This document shows positions 17,554-27,184 of a stretch of 64,000 nt of DNA, in pieces. The notes below the pieces were generated by a model. That model made no database searches, was not told the origin of the DNA, and was given only the letters and a program-made list of their open reading frames with translations. Source of the DNA: Clostridia bacterium (GTDB lineage: Bacteria; Acidobacteriota; Terriglobia; Terriglobales; Acidobacteriaceae); the NCBI GenBank assembly GCA_035561135.1, contig DATMYA010000079.1:1-64000 (forward strand). The letters run 5' to 3'. The position numbers were made by a program, and so were the translations under genes. How positions within the stretch are numbered: the first letter of the stretch is position 1; the number at the start of each line of letters is the position of its first letter.

Positions 17554-18174
17554 TCACTCCTCGCGCCATCGCCGTGCGGCAACATTCTCGAACCATCTCA
17601 GCGCACTGCGCTCTCCCGAGGTCGCATTCGGCAGGCACAAGGCAACCAGGGAACAGTTCCGGCAGTGGCGACCGGGCGTCGCTGCCGGAGTTACTCCCGC
17701 CGCATGCAGGGTGTGCATTTGTTCCGTCAGCATAGTCGTCCGTTCTCGCAGTGCATCGCTGAAGGCGACTTCCGTTCTGCGTCGCGGCTCGCCATAGAAG
17801 ATTGCACCGGCGGGAACAGAAGTGCCCAGCATCTCTTCCAGGCATAGCGCTTGCGCGCACAACTGGACAATGTCGCAGTCGGTCGGCTTGGCCTTGCCTC
17901 GCTTGTACTCGACGGGAAATGGCGCGGGACGAAACTCGACCACATCCGCACGCCCCGTCAGCGCCAATATGCGTGATTCCAGCAGCAGCCCTCTTACGAT
18001 GCGCACCCCTCCGCGGAGTTCCTCAGTTCCCGAATCTGCCTTCTCATGCATCAGTCGTCCCTCGGCCGTCAACCGGTTCTCCACCCACGCCTGCTCCACA
18101 TGGATGAGTCCCCATTGACGAGGACAGAACGCCAGATGCTGAAGCGCCGAGATAGGCAACGGTTCGCGGGACAT
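17554..18174 (-). CDS. cas4: CRISPR exonuclease Cas4
   Basis: RecB-like nuclease of 206 residues. An N-terminal cysteine (ALQHLAFCPRQWGLI, C17) and a C-terminal trio (GRHCRNCSLVALCLP) are the four ligands of the Fe-S cluster. Between them are the nuclease residues in LTGRADVVEFRP and FPVEYKRGKAK (the D...ExK pattern). Cas4 trims prespacers and selects those with the correct PAM for Cas1-Cas2. It is separated from cas7 by 114 bases holding a strong hairpin, unlike the overlapping genes upstream. Confidence 0.95.
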   Translation of the reverse strand: MSREPLPISALQHLAFCPRQWGLIHVEQAWVENRLTAEGRLMHEKADSGTEELRGGVRIVRGLLLESRILALTGRADVVEFRPAPFPVEYKRGKAKPTDCDIVQLCAQALCLEEMLGTSVPAGAIFYGEPRRRTEVAFSDALRERTTMLTEQMHTLHAAGVTPAATPGRHCRNCSLVALCLPNATSGERSALRWFENVAARRWREE

Positions 18175-18218
18175 CCGAAAGACTCCGATTCAAATTAGCC
18201 GCCCGGCTCCGTCAGGAT

Positions 18219-18249
18219 GGATGGGGGTGGAAGACCGCTACCCCCATCC
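18219..18249 (-). promoter_or_regulatory. hairpin between cas7c and cas4
   Basis: GGATGGGGGT, an 11-base loop, then ACCCCCATCC: a perfect 10-bp GC-rich stem directly after the cas7c stop. No T-run follows in the direction of transcription. It divides the interference genes from the adaptation genes and may act as a 3'-end stabiliser, processing site or partial terminator. Confidence 0.5.
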
Positions 18250-18288
18250 TGGGTTCCTGTCTGGATGGAACCGGCAACGATTGCTGCC

Positions 18289-19191
18289 CTAAACTCCTGC
18301 AGTAAGACTGCGGCGATTCACCCACTCTTCCACAGTCACACCGGCCGGCAGATCACCTGTGATCTCGATAATGTAGTCTTCCGCAGAGCGAGGCGGACGG
18401 TTCTCGGCTTTCAATTCGGGCCGCAGCCGCGCCGTAACGCGGGAGAACAGTTCGTCGGCACGGGCGTTGCCGAGCTTGCTTTCGTGTTTGAACGCGATGC
18501 AGCGCACCGGCGACATCAGTCCGCGCGCGGCAGAACGATCAGTTTCAAACATGTTGCCGAGAGCGTCTTTGAGCAGTTGCAGATCGTCGTCAGTGAACTG
18601 TGTCTTTTCGGCTAGCGTTGCGTTGATGAACCCATGGCAGCGATAAAGCCCATAAGGCACGGTGAACTTGCGGCCCATCGTGCGCTCTTTTTCCAGATCC
18701 TTCTCGTTGGTAACCGCGCAGCGCGTAATCGAGAACTCCGCCGAAACGATTGGATCGATGCTGCGCGCGAATGTCAGTTGCAAGGGGCCTCGCACTTGCC
18801 CGCAGTTTATTTCGGTGGTCATGACGGCGCCGAAGGTGCGGATGTCGAAGAAGTTTTGACACATCCAATCCGTAAGTTCTTTTGCCTTTAGCACGTTTTT
18901 GGGAAGCTTCTTAGGTTCGGGCTTCAGGTTCGCATCCTTGTAGGCTTCCTCGTGCGTCGTGTTCAGCACGGATCGTTCTCGCACATAAATGCGGTGCCCC
19001 TTGTTCTCGCCATGTGTCACGGTAACGTAATTGCGAATCTTGCGCTTGAGACACACATCCGTCACGAGCCCCTGGTTCGTCTCCGGATCGATGCGTGGCA
19101 GGTTGCCGGCATCGGGGTCTCCATTTGGGTTTCCGTCGGTCACATCAAAGAAGTACACGAAGTCATAGCGATTCTGGATAGCTGTGCTCAT
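18289..19191 (-). CDS. cas7: Cascade backbone protein Cas7c (Csd2)
   Basis: A 300-residue RAMP protein. It opens with [20 protein letters not shown] and [20 protein letters not shown], the Csd2 start. A middle part has [14 protein letters not shown] and a conserved [14 protein letters not shown], followed by [15 protein letters not shown]. Cas7c polymerises along the crRNA spacer in the I-C Cascade. Its ATG overlaps the cas8c stop by four bases (ATGA), indicating coupled translation. Confidence 0.95.
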   Translation of the reverse strand: MSTAIQNRYDFVYFFDVTDGNPNGDPDAGNLPRIDPETNQGLVTDVCLKRKIRNYVTVTHGENKGHRIYVRERSVLNTTHEEAYKDANLKPEPKKLPKNVLKAKELTDWMCQNFFDIRTFGAVMTTEINCGQVRGPLQLTFARSIDPIVSAEFSITRCAVTNEKDLEKERTMGRKFTVPYGLYRCHGFINATLAEKTQFTDDDLQLLKDALGNMFETDRSAARGLMSPVRCIAFKHESKLGNARADELFSRVTARLRPELKAENRPPRSAEDYIIEITGDLPAGVTVEEWVNRRSLTAGV

Positions 19192-19565
19192 GCGGAGGCT
19201 CCTTGTGTCTTATCTTTCTTGCTCGTATATAGGTCTTGACGCTGGTGAAAGTAGCCAATGACGAATTTGGCCTGCTCTTCGAGAGCCAGTTGCCGCGGGA
19301 AATTGCTGATCTTCCCGACCACTTCGCCCAACATGCGCTCGTAGTAAATCTTGTTGCCGGTTTCCAACTTAGCCATGTGATGCTGGCTAAGGCGGAACAG
19401 CCGTGGAAACACAACTGCTGGAGTGGTGCTTGCTGAGGAGAAGTAGCGGTCTTTGATCGTGGTGTTGAGTTCGCCGTCGGCACTGTCGGTTTGTATCTTT
19501 TCGAGCAGAGCGAAAAGCCTGCCGCAGCAATAGGCTGTATCGGAGTTATTCATGTCAAGTTTCAT
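19188..19565 (-). CDS. cas11c: internally initiated small subunit Cas11c within cas8c
   Basis: In type I-C systems the small subunit is translated from a start inside cas8c. Here an in-frame ATG at 19565 ([20 protein letters not shown]) is preceded by GAGG five bases upstream, and would give a 125-residue helical protein, the expected size. A second in-frame ATG lies four codons on (19553). Existence of the site is read from sequence; its use is inferred from the subtype. Confidence 0.6.
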   Translation of the reverse strand: MKLDMNNSDTAYCCGRLFALLEKIQTDSADGELNTTIKDRYFSSASTTPAVVFPRLFRLSQHHMAKLETGNKIYYERMLGEVVGKISNFPRQLALEEQAKFVIGYFHQRQDLYTSKKDKTQGASA

Positions 19566-20984
19566 GGAAGCCTCTATCGGATTGCCCCGCAAGCGGGAAT
19601 TCCTAACCAGACAAGCTTTAATTGAGGCAACACGCGCATAATGCACCGCGCCGTCGCTGCGGATGCGCCGCAACATGGTGGACAGGAGCGATTGAGGATA
19701 CGCCGCGCCAGTTAGAACCGAACGCGCCAGATCGCCGGCAAGTTGCGGGGAGACGGAGTCGGTATCGAACTTTTTCAGCTTGCCCTTTGAATCGAACTCC
19801 GCGCGACCTGTGGCGGCAACAATGCGCCACAACGTCAATGGGCGATCGTCCTCGCGCCCGTCCTGCAACTGGATGTCTTGCAAATGCTTCCCCAATCGCT
19901 TTTCCAACTCGGCGACATCGGCCTCAACCCACAGACGTACGGACAGGCGCGAGGCGTTTGGTGAGAGTCCCAGGATAAAGAAATTGGTTCGGCTCTCCCG
20001 CTCGATGGCGAAATGCTCTGCCGCTCCGTCGCGCAGTTGTGTTAGGAAGTGTCGCGTTTGGCGCACTCGCTCCTGATTTTCGCTGGCTTCTCCTTCGGCG
20101 CTTGCAGGGGCGTCTGCAAATAACTCGCTCAAACAGTCCTCAACTATGGTCTGGTGGTCGGCCCAGAAGACCACGGTTGCATCTCCAAGCGAGATGCGGC
20201 GGTCCTTGCGTTCGAGAAGACGATTTAAAGCGGTGGCATATCTGAATACGGCATCTTTGCCGACCGGCGCGTTGTAGCTTTGCTGCTTACGGTAGGACCA
20301 ATAAGCCGCCTTGTTAAAAGAAACAAGAGGGGCTCCTCCCTTTTCGCCTCCAATGATGTTCTTGATAGCTGGCTTATGCAGCCGAGCCAAGGGCACCTGC
20401 TTGCCAGTCACCAAACAAGTACCAATGGATTCTTCCGTCGCCCGATCGCCTTCATCATCTTCCATTTTGCGGGGTGGCATGATGAGCTCATGAACATACG
20501 CCATAGGCTCTACAATTCGAAATACCCCAAAGTTCTGGGCGACCTTCACGAGTAAACTTGAGTGCTCTTCCGCCATTTCAGGCATCCATCGTGACAAGAA
20601 AGCGCAAACTGAGTCGAACGCGGGGTGATCGATTTCCTGCCGTAACGACAAATGATGATCTCGAAATTCCAGAAAGGCCTTTCTCGCCCGCTCCTTCTTA
20701 CTCTGCTCCGCAGCAAAGCCGAGCATGTAGTCCGCTCTGTCCCAGAGAAAACAGGGATTCAGGCCCTTTCCTGAAGGCTTGGCCTGGCCCGGCACGATCA
20801 TCATGCGCGGCCGCAAAACCTTGCCCACCTGCTCCTGTAATGACTGAAACGAGTTCAGACGGCCGTCGGACTCCAGCACCACACAGAAGCTGATTTTTTG
20901 AGGGGAGAAACCGGGCGGCGGAAGCTGTTTGTCACCGGAAGCTGCGATCCGGTCATAGTGTTCCGACAATCTTTGCAAAATCAT
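19188..20984 (-). CDS. cas8c: Cascade large subunit Cas8c (Csd1)
   Basis: A 598-residue Csd1-family large subunit starting [26 protein letters not shown]. It has the family segments [23 protein letters not shown] and [20 protein letters not shown], and a helical C-terminal part. Cas8c recognises the PAM and helps recruit Cas3. The C-terminal 125 residues can also be made separately as Cas11c (see 19188-19565). Both ends overlap their neighbours by four bases: the cas8c start overlaps the cas5c stop, and the cas8c stop overlaps the cas7c start. Confidence 0.94.
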   Translation of the reverse strand: MILQRLSEHYDRIAASGDKQLPPPGFSPQKISFCVVLESDGRLNSFQSLQEQVGKVLRPRMMIVPGQAKPSGKGLNPCFLWDRADYMLGFAAEQSKKERARKAFLEFRDHHLSLRQEIDHPAFDSVCAFLSRWMPEMAEEHSSLLVKVAQNFGVFRIVEPMAYVHELIMPPRKMEDDEGDRATEESIGTCLVTGKQVPLARLHKPAIKNIIGGEKGGAPLVSFNKAAYWSYRKQQSYNAPVGKDAVFRYATALNRLLERKDRRISLGDATVVFWADHQTIVEDCLSELFADAPASAEGEASENQERVRQTRHFLTQLRDGAAEHFAIERESRTNFFILGLSPNASRLSVRLWVEADVAELEKRLGKHLQDIQLQDGREDDRPLTLWRIVAATGRAEFDSKGKLKKFDTDSVSPQLAGDLARSVLTGAAYPQSLLSTMLRRIRSDGAVHYARVASIKACLVRNSRLRGNPIEASMKLDMNNSDTAYCCGRLFALLEKIQTDSADGELNTTIKDRYFSSASTTPAVVFPRLFRLSQHHMAKLETGNKIYYERMLGEVVGKISNFPRQLALEEQAKFVIGYFHQRQDLYTSKKDKTQGASA

Positions 20985-21643
20985 CGGCTCGCTCCTGCGA
21001 AGCTCGGCACCTCGATCACGCCGTCGCGCATGACAGCACGGAAGAAACGTGGCTGCTTGCCGTCTGCAAAATCGATGTCATGCAGCATCCAGCCAAGTTC
21101 GCGCTCTCCATGGAGGCTGGGGTGAATAGTTGGTGCAGCACTATCTTCCTCAATCAGCGCAAAATCCGCAGCAAATTCGCGGCAGCCAAAGTAAGGCCGC
21201 GTATAGCATCGCCCCTCTCGCGCACGACGGCGGAACTGGTCAATGTGCTTTGCGTCGTTGTCCGGCCCACTGCGAATTTCAAAATGAGCCTCAATGACAT
21301 AACCCACGTCGCATAACAGTAACGAGGCGCGTTGCTGGCGTGTATCCCCGTCATCCACATACAAACCAAGTCGGCCCGAGCCCGCCTTCATTGCCTTCGC
21401 AACTGATGCTTCGCTGATTATTTGGCTCACTTCATTGCGGCGAACCGACGAGAAACGAATGGGTTTAAGCACGGTGATGCGATCTACCATCCAGCGAATC
21501 TCCGGCTTCCAGTAGATGGCTTCGACCACGCCGCGTGCGGCAGAGGGCGTCATGACGTCGTAGCTGACGCGCTCAACCTTCATTTCCGGCCGCGTGAACA
21601 GGGCCCAATCGCCCCAACAGTGCAGCTTGATTCCGTATGCCAT
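20981..21643 (-). CDS. cas5c: crRNA-processing endonuclease Cas5c (Cas5d)
   Basis: In I-C systems Cas5 replaces Cas6 and cuts pre-crRNA, leaving an 11-nt 5' handle, here TGGATTGAAAC. The 220-residue protein begins MAYGIKLHCWGDWALFTRPEMKVERVSYDVMTPSAARG, followed by VEAIYWKPEIRW, all typical of Csd5. An AGGAGGGC site just before the ATG at 21643, in the gap after the cas3 stop, decides the start over the longer upstream frame. Confidence 0.94.
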   Translation of the reverse strand: MAYGIKLHCWGDWALFTRPEMKVERVSYDVMTPSAARGVVEAIYWKPEIRWMVDRITVLKPIRFSSVRRNEVSQIISEASVAKAMKAGSGRLGLYVDDGDTRQQRASLLLCDVGYVIEAHFEIRSGPDNDAKHIDQFRRRAREGRCYTRPYFGCREFAADFALIEEDSAAPTIHPSLHGERELGWMLHDIDFADGKQPRFFRAVMRDGVIEVPSFAGASR

Positions 21644-21650
21644 AGCCCTC

Positions 21651-23954
21651 CTAAACGCTCCAGAGCGAGGGGTCAAGCCCGCACGCCTCCGGCGCCAATC
21701 CCTTTTCATCGGTGTATTCGGTGCAATTTAGCAGCAACCATACGCCGGACTCGTGTTCCTTAACTAACGAATTCTCTTGCATTACACGCAGCATCCGGCT
21801 GTGTACAGAAACAAGGTAGGGCTGCAGTTCGCGATGCGGCACATAGGGCACGTGACCGCAGGCCAGCTTGTCCCATAGTCGCCGTCCTTTACTGCGATAG
21901 GGCACGAGGATTGGCGTTTGGTTGTCGGGAATCATCTTGAACTGCTTCTCAATTTGGCGGAACTGAAATGCAAGGCGGTTGTTCACTTGATCAACCTTCA
22001 TCTGCTGCATGACTTCATGCTTGTCCCACCGATCCTTTTGGGCCCAATAGAAGAGTCGGAAGTAGGCCTCGATGGCTTCCGGCGTAAGCGGGTCAGGATA
22101 TTGCTGAATCAATTCCTTTCCCGCCTGTGCGGCGTCGAGTTGTAAGCCCGGCGGAGGCAGTTCTTCGGAATCGAATACATACGTGTGCCCCGTGGAAAGT
22201 AATCCCTCGCGATTGCAGCGGCCGGCAGCTTGTGCGATGGAGTCGAATCCGGCTGCGGCGCGATATACGGCAGGAAAATCCACGTCCACACCTGCCTCGA
22301 TCAGTTGCGTGCTGACGACACGGCAGTGCTGTTTTTGCTTCAGCCGCAGACGAATCTGCCTGAGCACCGCTCGCCGGTGCCGTCCGCACATCCAGGTGCT
22401 CAGGTGAAAACAGGTCCCGGGCTCCGTCAGGGCGGCCACGCGGTCGTATAACCGGGCAGCATGGCGGCGCGTATTCACAATGCAAAGGGCCGAGTCTTCC
22501 TTTGCCAATCGCTCCGAAAGTTCTGAGTCCGGCAGGAATTTCTCATGATGCACCTCGACGCGCTTCAGTGCTGTGAACAGTAATCGGGCGTCGGGAATAA
22601 TTGGCCGCACCCCCTTGATGCCTAAGTCGAAATCCTCGCGATGTTCAAGGGCGGGTTGGGTCGCCGTACAAAGAACGATCGAACACCCGTAATTTGATAC
22701 CAGTTCTTTAAGCGCGGCTAATGCGGGCCGGAGCAGTTCAACTGGAAGGGTCTGCGCTTCGTCCAGGATGATCACGCTGTTTGCTAGCCGGTGTAGCTTA
22801 CGGCATGGTGTCGTCGCAGCGGCGAAGAGGCTCTCCAATAACTGCACGTTGGTAGTGACAATAAGCGGCGCGTCCCAATTTTCTGTGCCGAATTGATTGG
22901 CGCGTGTATCGAGCGCCGGCTTGAGATTCGTGTGGTGCTCGACTAAGCCAGTTTCTGCTAATTCGCCCAGTGCCACCCGATAGTTATCAGCTGTTTGCTC
23001 GATGATGCTGGTGAATGGTATGGCAACCAACACTCGTCGCAAATTGTGACGATCAGCATGATGCAGCGCAAAGGCGAGCGATGAAAGTGTTTTTCCACCA
23101 CCGGTTGGCACATTTAGCGAAAAGAAACCGGGTGGATGTTCGGAGGCAGTGCGGCACTGTTCCAAGACCTTGGCACGCTGTTGATTGACTTCGGTCGCTT
23201 CTGCTTGCTCCTGTTTCTGCTTGAGACTGGCATCGAGCTTTTCCTTCATTGCAAGCAGCGGAGGGCGGCTAATCTTCCGCGCCCCAGCCTTGTCGGGATC
23301 GCAAAAACTCTCAGTCGCTGTTCGGTCAGCATCGATCAAGCAAGAGAAGATCATCCGTGTAAAGAACGCAACCTGAAACGCACGATCCCCACTATTACTA
23401 GCAACCGACTTCAATGGAAGTAGAAGGTTTGATGGTAACTCTGGCTCTGATTCCAGCGTGCTGATTGCAGGAATGGTGTAGCGAGTCTGATCCATCCTGA
23501 ATCTGAGGGTACCGCGCTGGTTCAGTTCTTCCGAGGAAGACTCGTCCGGCAGTCCTGCATGATGCCCGGCGATGCAGAAGGCGAGAATCTGCCCCCTAAT
23601 GTTTCCGACAACCTGGCTTACATATCGCGCACCATAGGTGGAATGGTCCACGCGCCCGGGATGCATATCCACGGCTCCCGCATCCTCAGCTTTGGAGTCT
23701 GCTGCCGCGATATACCGTTGGAATGCATCGGATGACTTGCCAAGATCGTGGCAGCGTCCCAACAGATCGCCCCATGCACGGGCACCAAAGGCCTCCGCGA
23801 ATATCGCCGCGCATGCAGCTGCTTTGTCGAGATGCCAGCTGAGTGGCTCCCACTCGCTACGAGGATGTCCTGAAAGTGTGTGGGCGTAAACGAGCGTGGT
23901 TTCATCCAGTCGCGATGGCGCCGTCTTCAGATCCTGCCTCACGGTCTGCTCCAT
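21651..23954 (-). CDS. cas3: CRISPR nuclease-helicase Cas3 (HD + SF2)
   Basis: A 767-residue fusion of nuclease and helicase. The HD domain shows H41 (LSWHLDKAA), the H69-D70 pair in LLGRCHDLGKSSDAFQ and further histidines in IAGHHAGLPDE. Helicase motifs follow: NVPTGGGKTLSS (Walker A, about 281-292), LDEAQTLP (398-404), LCTATQP (428-434) and QAAGRCNREG (motif VI). After Cascade binds target DNA, Cas3 unwinds and degrades it. It is first in the operon. No ribosome site is evident before the ATG. Confidence 0.95.
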   Translation of the reverse strand: MEQTVRQDLKTAPSRLDETTLVYAHTLSGHPRSEWEPLSWHLDKAAACAAIFAEAFGARAWGDLLGRCHDLGKSSDAFQRYIAAADSKAEDAGAVDMHPGRVDHSTYGARYVSQVVGNIRGQILAFCIAGHHAGLPDESSSEELNQRGTLRFRMDQTRYTIPAISTLESEPELPSNLLLPLKSVASNSGDRAFQVAFFTRMIFSCLIDADRTATESFCDPDKAGARKISRPPLLAMKEKLDASLKQKQEQAEATEVNQQRAKVLEQCRTASEHPPGFFSLNVPTGGGKTLSSLAFALHHADRHNLRRVLVAIPFTSIIEQTADNYRVALGELAETGLVEHHTNLKPALDTRANQFGTENWDAPLIVTTNVQLLESLFAAATTPCRKLHRLANSVIILDEAQTLPVELLRPALAALKELVSNYGCSIVLCTATQPALEHREDFDLGIKGVRPIIPDARLLFTALKRVEVHHEKFLPDSELSERLAKEDSALCIVNTRRHAARLYDRVAALTEPGTCFHLSTWMCGRHRRAVLRQIRLRLKQKQHCRVVSTQLIEAGVDVDFPAVYRAAAGFDSIAQAAGRCNREGLLSTGHTYVFDSEELPPPGLQLDAAQAGKELIQQYPDPLTPEAIEAYFRLFYWAQKDRWDKHEVMQQMKVDQVNNRLAFQFRQIEKQFKMIPDNQTPILVPYRSKGRRLWDKLACGHVPYVPHRELQPYLVSVHSRMLRVMQENSLVKEHESGVWLLLNCTEYTDEKGLAPEACGLDPSLWSV

Positions 23955-23976
23955 TGTTGTTCTGATTCAGGAACAC

Positions 23977-24005
23977 AGCATGTTCAGTATTGTTTAGGCT
24001 GTCAA
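23977..24005 (-). promoter_or_regulatory. candidate promoter of the cas operon
   Basis: A consensus TTGACA (24005-24000 on the minus strand) is followed after 17 bases by CATGCT, a poor -10, about 25 bases before the cas3 ATG. The -35 is convincing and the -10 is not. Confidence 0.3.
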
Positions 24006-24032
24006 ACTGTTTTATGACACTGACGCACTGGA

Positions 24033-24048
24033 AGATGGTCGTCCATCT
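24033..24048. promoter_or_regulatory. inverted repeat upstream of norB
   Basis: AGATGG-TCGT-CCATCT, a perfect 6-bp dyad about 95 bases before the norB start and beside the cas3 promoter region. The half-site (A)AGATG recalls NsrR boxes, but the spacing is shorter, so assignment to a regulator is speculative. Confidence 0.3.
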
Positions 24049-24143
24049 AGACAGCCTGGCGCTAGTTCCCAAAGTTCCGCTTATAGAAACACAGGTTACC
24101 TCTCGCGCTCCCCCAGGCATCGAATTGCCAAGGAGTACTGCAC

Positions 24144-26444
24144 ATGCAAGCCGAGGGTGGACAGCAGTTGATGGTTTCCCGCACTTGGGTACAAGCTGTA
24201 GCAATTGTCATTCTGTTCGGTTTCTTTGTGTTGGGATTCCTGGCATATCGGACTTACACGGGTGAGCCACCCATACCGGAGCGCATTGTTGATTCGCAGG
24301 GAGGAGGCGTGCTCTTCAATCGCGCCGACATCATGGCCGGACAAGCTGTGTTTTTGCAGAACGGTCTCATGGAGTACGGTTCTGTGTTTGGACACGGAGC
24401 TTACCTCGGTCCAGACTTCACAGCAGACTATCTTCACCGTGCCGCCCTCATTTCGATTGACCAGTACGGTGGCGCATCATCCGATAGGGCAAAGCTGCAG
24501 ACCATCGCAGATTTCAAGACAAACACATTTGACGAAGCCACTGGCACGCTCGTTTTCACCTCAGCTCAGGCCCGTGCATTTGAAGAGTTAGAAAAGTATT
24601 ACGGATCCTTTTTTGGTGAGCCAACGAGTAAATTCGGTCTGCGGCCTCAGGCCATTACCGATCCACAACAGATTCGTGAATTAACTGCATTCTTCGCATG
24701 GACGGCGTGGGCGTCCTCTGCTCTGCGGCCTGGTTTGTCGTATTCGTATACAAATAATTGGCCTCCCGAGCCGCTGGTCGATAATCATGCGACTGCGGAC
24801 GCAATCGTCTGGAGTGTGCTTTCTCTTATCGCGTTGCTTGGTGGAATCGGGTTGTTATTGGCGGCGTTCGGGCGATGGAATTTCCTTGGTTGGCATGGCC
24901 GCGAACGGCAGACTGTCTCATTCCGTCCGCCTGATGTTGTTGCCTTAACTCCAGCCCAGAAATCGTGTGCATGGTTCTTCTTTGTGATGTCGCTCCTATT
25001 CCTCTTGCAAACTCTACTTGGAGGAGGAACTCAACACTACCGCGCCGACTTATCAAGTTTCTTCGGTGTTGACCTCGCACAACTTCTGCCGTTCAATGTG
25101 GCTCGAACCTGGCATCTGCAACTTGCAATATTCTGGGTGTCCACTTCATTCCTTGCGGCCGGGATCTTCCTAGTGCCGATGATCACCGGACACGAGCCCA
25201 AAGGACAACATGTTCTTTCATACGGACTTCTTGGCGCACTGGTGATTGTAGTGTTCGGAAGCCTGGCCGGCGAGTTCGCTGGCATCGAGGGTAAGATCCG
25301 AAACGGTTGGGCATGGTTCGGCAACCAGGGATTCGAGTACCTGGATCTTGGACGATTTTGGCAGGTGCTGCTTACGGTTGGGCTCTTCTTCTGGGTCGCA
25401 ATCCTTTTTCGAGGCTTGCGCAGGAAGTTGCGCACTCAGCACGTGGGCAACATGCCATGGCTGTTCTTCTTTGCGGCGCTCGCTATCCCTGCGTTCTACG
25501 GCGTTGGATTACTTGCTCATCCCGCGTCCCATTTCACGACGACGGACTTCTGGCGTTTCTGGGTCGTCCACCTCTGGGTAGAGGATTTCCTGGAACTCTT
25601 CACGACCGTCATGGTCGCCTACATCTTTGTCCTGCTCGGTGTTGTCCACGAGCGAGTCGCGCTCACGATGGTGTACCTCGACATACTGCTCTATTCGGCG
25701 GGTGGAGTAATCGGAACGATGCACCATGTATATTTCTCCGGTGAGCCGTCAGTCCACATGGCGCTGGGCGCCTTCTTCTCAGCGGCTGAGGTTATTCCCC
25801 TGACTTTCCTGACGGTGGAAGCATGGAGCTTCCTCCAACTCGGAGCACAACAGGAAACGAAATCTCGAGCTCCGTTTCCGCACTATTGGGCGGTTATGTT
25901 CCTTGCCTCAGTTGGGTTCTGGAATTTTCTTGGCGCCGGCATCTTCGGATTCTTGATCAATCTCCCTATCGTCTCCTATTACGAGATTGGAACCGCGCTG
26001 ACTGCAAACCACGGGCACGCAGCCATGATGGGTGTGTACGGTATGCTCGCCGTAGGACTCGCACTGTTCTGTCTGCGCTACATTATTCCTGAACGATATT
26101 GGTCCGATCGAAGCGCCAAGATCAGCTTCTGGTCACTAAACATCGGTTTGGCGTGGATGGTGTTCGCCACATTGTTCCCGCTCGGGGTACTTCAGCTCTA
26201 CCACTCGGTAACATATGGCTACTTTGATGCGCGTAGTCTGAAGTTCATCAGCAATCCAACAAACGCCATGATCGAATGGCTGAGATTCCCTGGCGATGCT
26301 CTATTCATCATTGGGGGTACCTTGCCGATTCTGTATCTCTGCTGGCTAGGCATCCGGCATATGTCCTCTGATCTCGTCCTTGAGGAACCTACGGAGATTC
26401 TATTTACCGAAGTATTGGCCCCAGTGGACAGGCGGGAATCATGA
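24144..26444 (+). CDS. norB: quinol-dependent nitric oxide reductase (qNOR)
   Basis: A single-chain qNOR of 766 residues reducing NO to N2O with quinol electrons. The N-terminal part fuses a cytochrome-c-like NorC equivalent without haem c (one membrane segment, then a periplasmic domain with NRADIMAGQAVFLQNGLMEYGS). About 13 membrane segments of the haem-copper oxidase fold follow. Histidines for haem b, haem b3 and FeB are visible in ARTWHLQLAIFWVST, FWRFWVVHLWVEDFLELF, IGTMHHVYFSG and NHGHAAMMGVYGM. AGGAG precedes the ATG. No other denitrification gene is present, suggesting NO detoxification. Confidence 0.93.
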   Translation: MQAEGGQQLMVSRTWVQAVAIVILFGFFVLGFLAYRTYTGEPPIPERIVDSQGGGVLFNRADIMAGQAVFLQNGLMEYGSVFGHGAYLGPDFTADYLHRAALISIDQYGGASSDRAKLQTIADFKTNTFDEATGTLVFTSAQARAFEELEKYYGSFFGEPTSKFGLRPQAITDPQQIRELTAFFAWTAWASSALRPGLSYSYTNNWPPEPLVDNHATADAIVWSVLSLIALLGGIGLLLAAFGRWNFLGWHGRERQTVSFRPPDVVALTPAQKSCAWFFFVMSLLFLLQTLLGGGTQHYRADLSSFFGVDLAQLLPFNVARTWHLQLAIFWVSTSFLAAGIFLVPMITGHEPKGQHVLSYGLLGALVIVVFGSLAGEFAGIEGKIRNGWAWFGNQGFEYLDLGRFWQVLLTVGLFFWVAILFRGLRRKLRTQHVGNMPWLFFFAALAIPAFYGVGLLAHPASHFTTTDFWRFWVVHLWVEDFLELFTTVMVAYIFVLLGVVHERVALTMVYLDILLYSAGGVIGTMHHVYFSGEPSVHMALGAFFSAAEVIPLTFLTVEAWSFLQLGAQQETKSRAPFPHYWAVMFLASVGFWNFLGAGIFGFLINLPIVSYYEIGTALTANHGHAAMMGVYGMLAVGLALFCLRYIIPERYWSDRSAKISFWSLNIGLAWMVFATLFPLGVLQLYHSVTYGYFDARSLKFISNPTNAMIEWLRFPGDALFIIGGTLPILYLCWLGIRHMSSDLVLEEPTEILFTEVLAPVDRRES

Positions 26445-26956
26445 TGCATATAAGTGCCGAAATCATTCTGGCGCTCGGCTATGCTGGATTCCTCGTCGCG
26501 GTCGCCGCACTTCTGGAATTAATTGCCAGGCACGTCCATCGGCGTTCGGAACAGGCCACAACGGCGGGATTCACCTATCGTCGTGACCTGGATGTATGGG
26601 AATGCCCGGATGGGCGGAGCCTTCACCGCGAGGAGACGGACACACTACTACGAGTCAGTCGTTATCGAGCCGAAGCCCATCACTGCAATGCGTGCGTATT
26701 CAAGTTTCGCTGTACAGACTCAAGTTCAGGGCGTGTTATCGAGCAGCGGTCAGATTCGTGGCTGGATTCTGGGTTGTACAGATTCCACCGCGGGATCTCG
26801 CTGGCTTTGCTTGTACTCGCCGGAATGATCCTGTTTGTCGAGATGATCCGTAACCAGTACAAACTCCAAGAGGAAGTGCTGTTGGCGGTGTCCTTCATAA
26901 GCGTGGGGACGCTTGGGCTTCGACTCTTCCGGCGAACTTTTCGCTCTGCGATCTGA
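26441..26956 (+). CDS. membrane protein with transposase-like zinc ribbon, coupled to norB
   Basis: The ATG overlaps the norB stop (ATGATG), implying coupled translation. The 171-residue protein has an N-terminal membrane span (residues 5-28) and two more near the C-terminus (about 115-133 and 144-160). Between them is a soluble part reading FTYRRDLDVWECPDGRSL, then RYRAEAHHCNACVFKFRCTD. The CP-G...YR...C-x2-C-x5-C-T order resembles the zinc ribbon at the C-terminus of IS1182-type transposases, though no DDE catalytic domain is present. Function unknown; position suggests a qNOR-associated membrane protein. Confidence 0.6.
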   Translation: MMHISAEIILALGYAGFLVAVAALLELIARHVHRRSEQATTAGFTYRRDLDVWECPDGRSLHREETDTLLRVSRYRAEAHHCNACVFKFRCTDSSSGRVIEQRSDSWLDSGLYRFHRGISLALLVLAGMILFVEMIRNQYKLQEEVLLAVSFISVGTLGLRLFRRTFRSAI

Positions 26957-27184
26957 CTCCAAAGAGATGCTGTAAATTCTGTGCGCAACTCCACATTTCC
27001 GCCAACCGTCACGGATGCCCTGGTGCGTCATCTGAATGGGAAGGTAAAAGTGATTGAGGAGCTCTTCCGTCCGCACCGACAAATACGAGAAAGCTCTCAC
27101 TGCCTTGGCTTAACAAATACCTCCGCGATAACCCACCCGTAGCTTTCCTAAAGAGTATCGACTCGCAGTTCCTCACCAGAGAAG

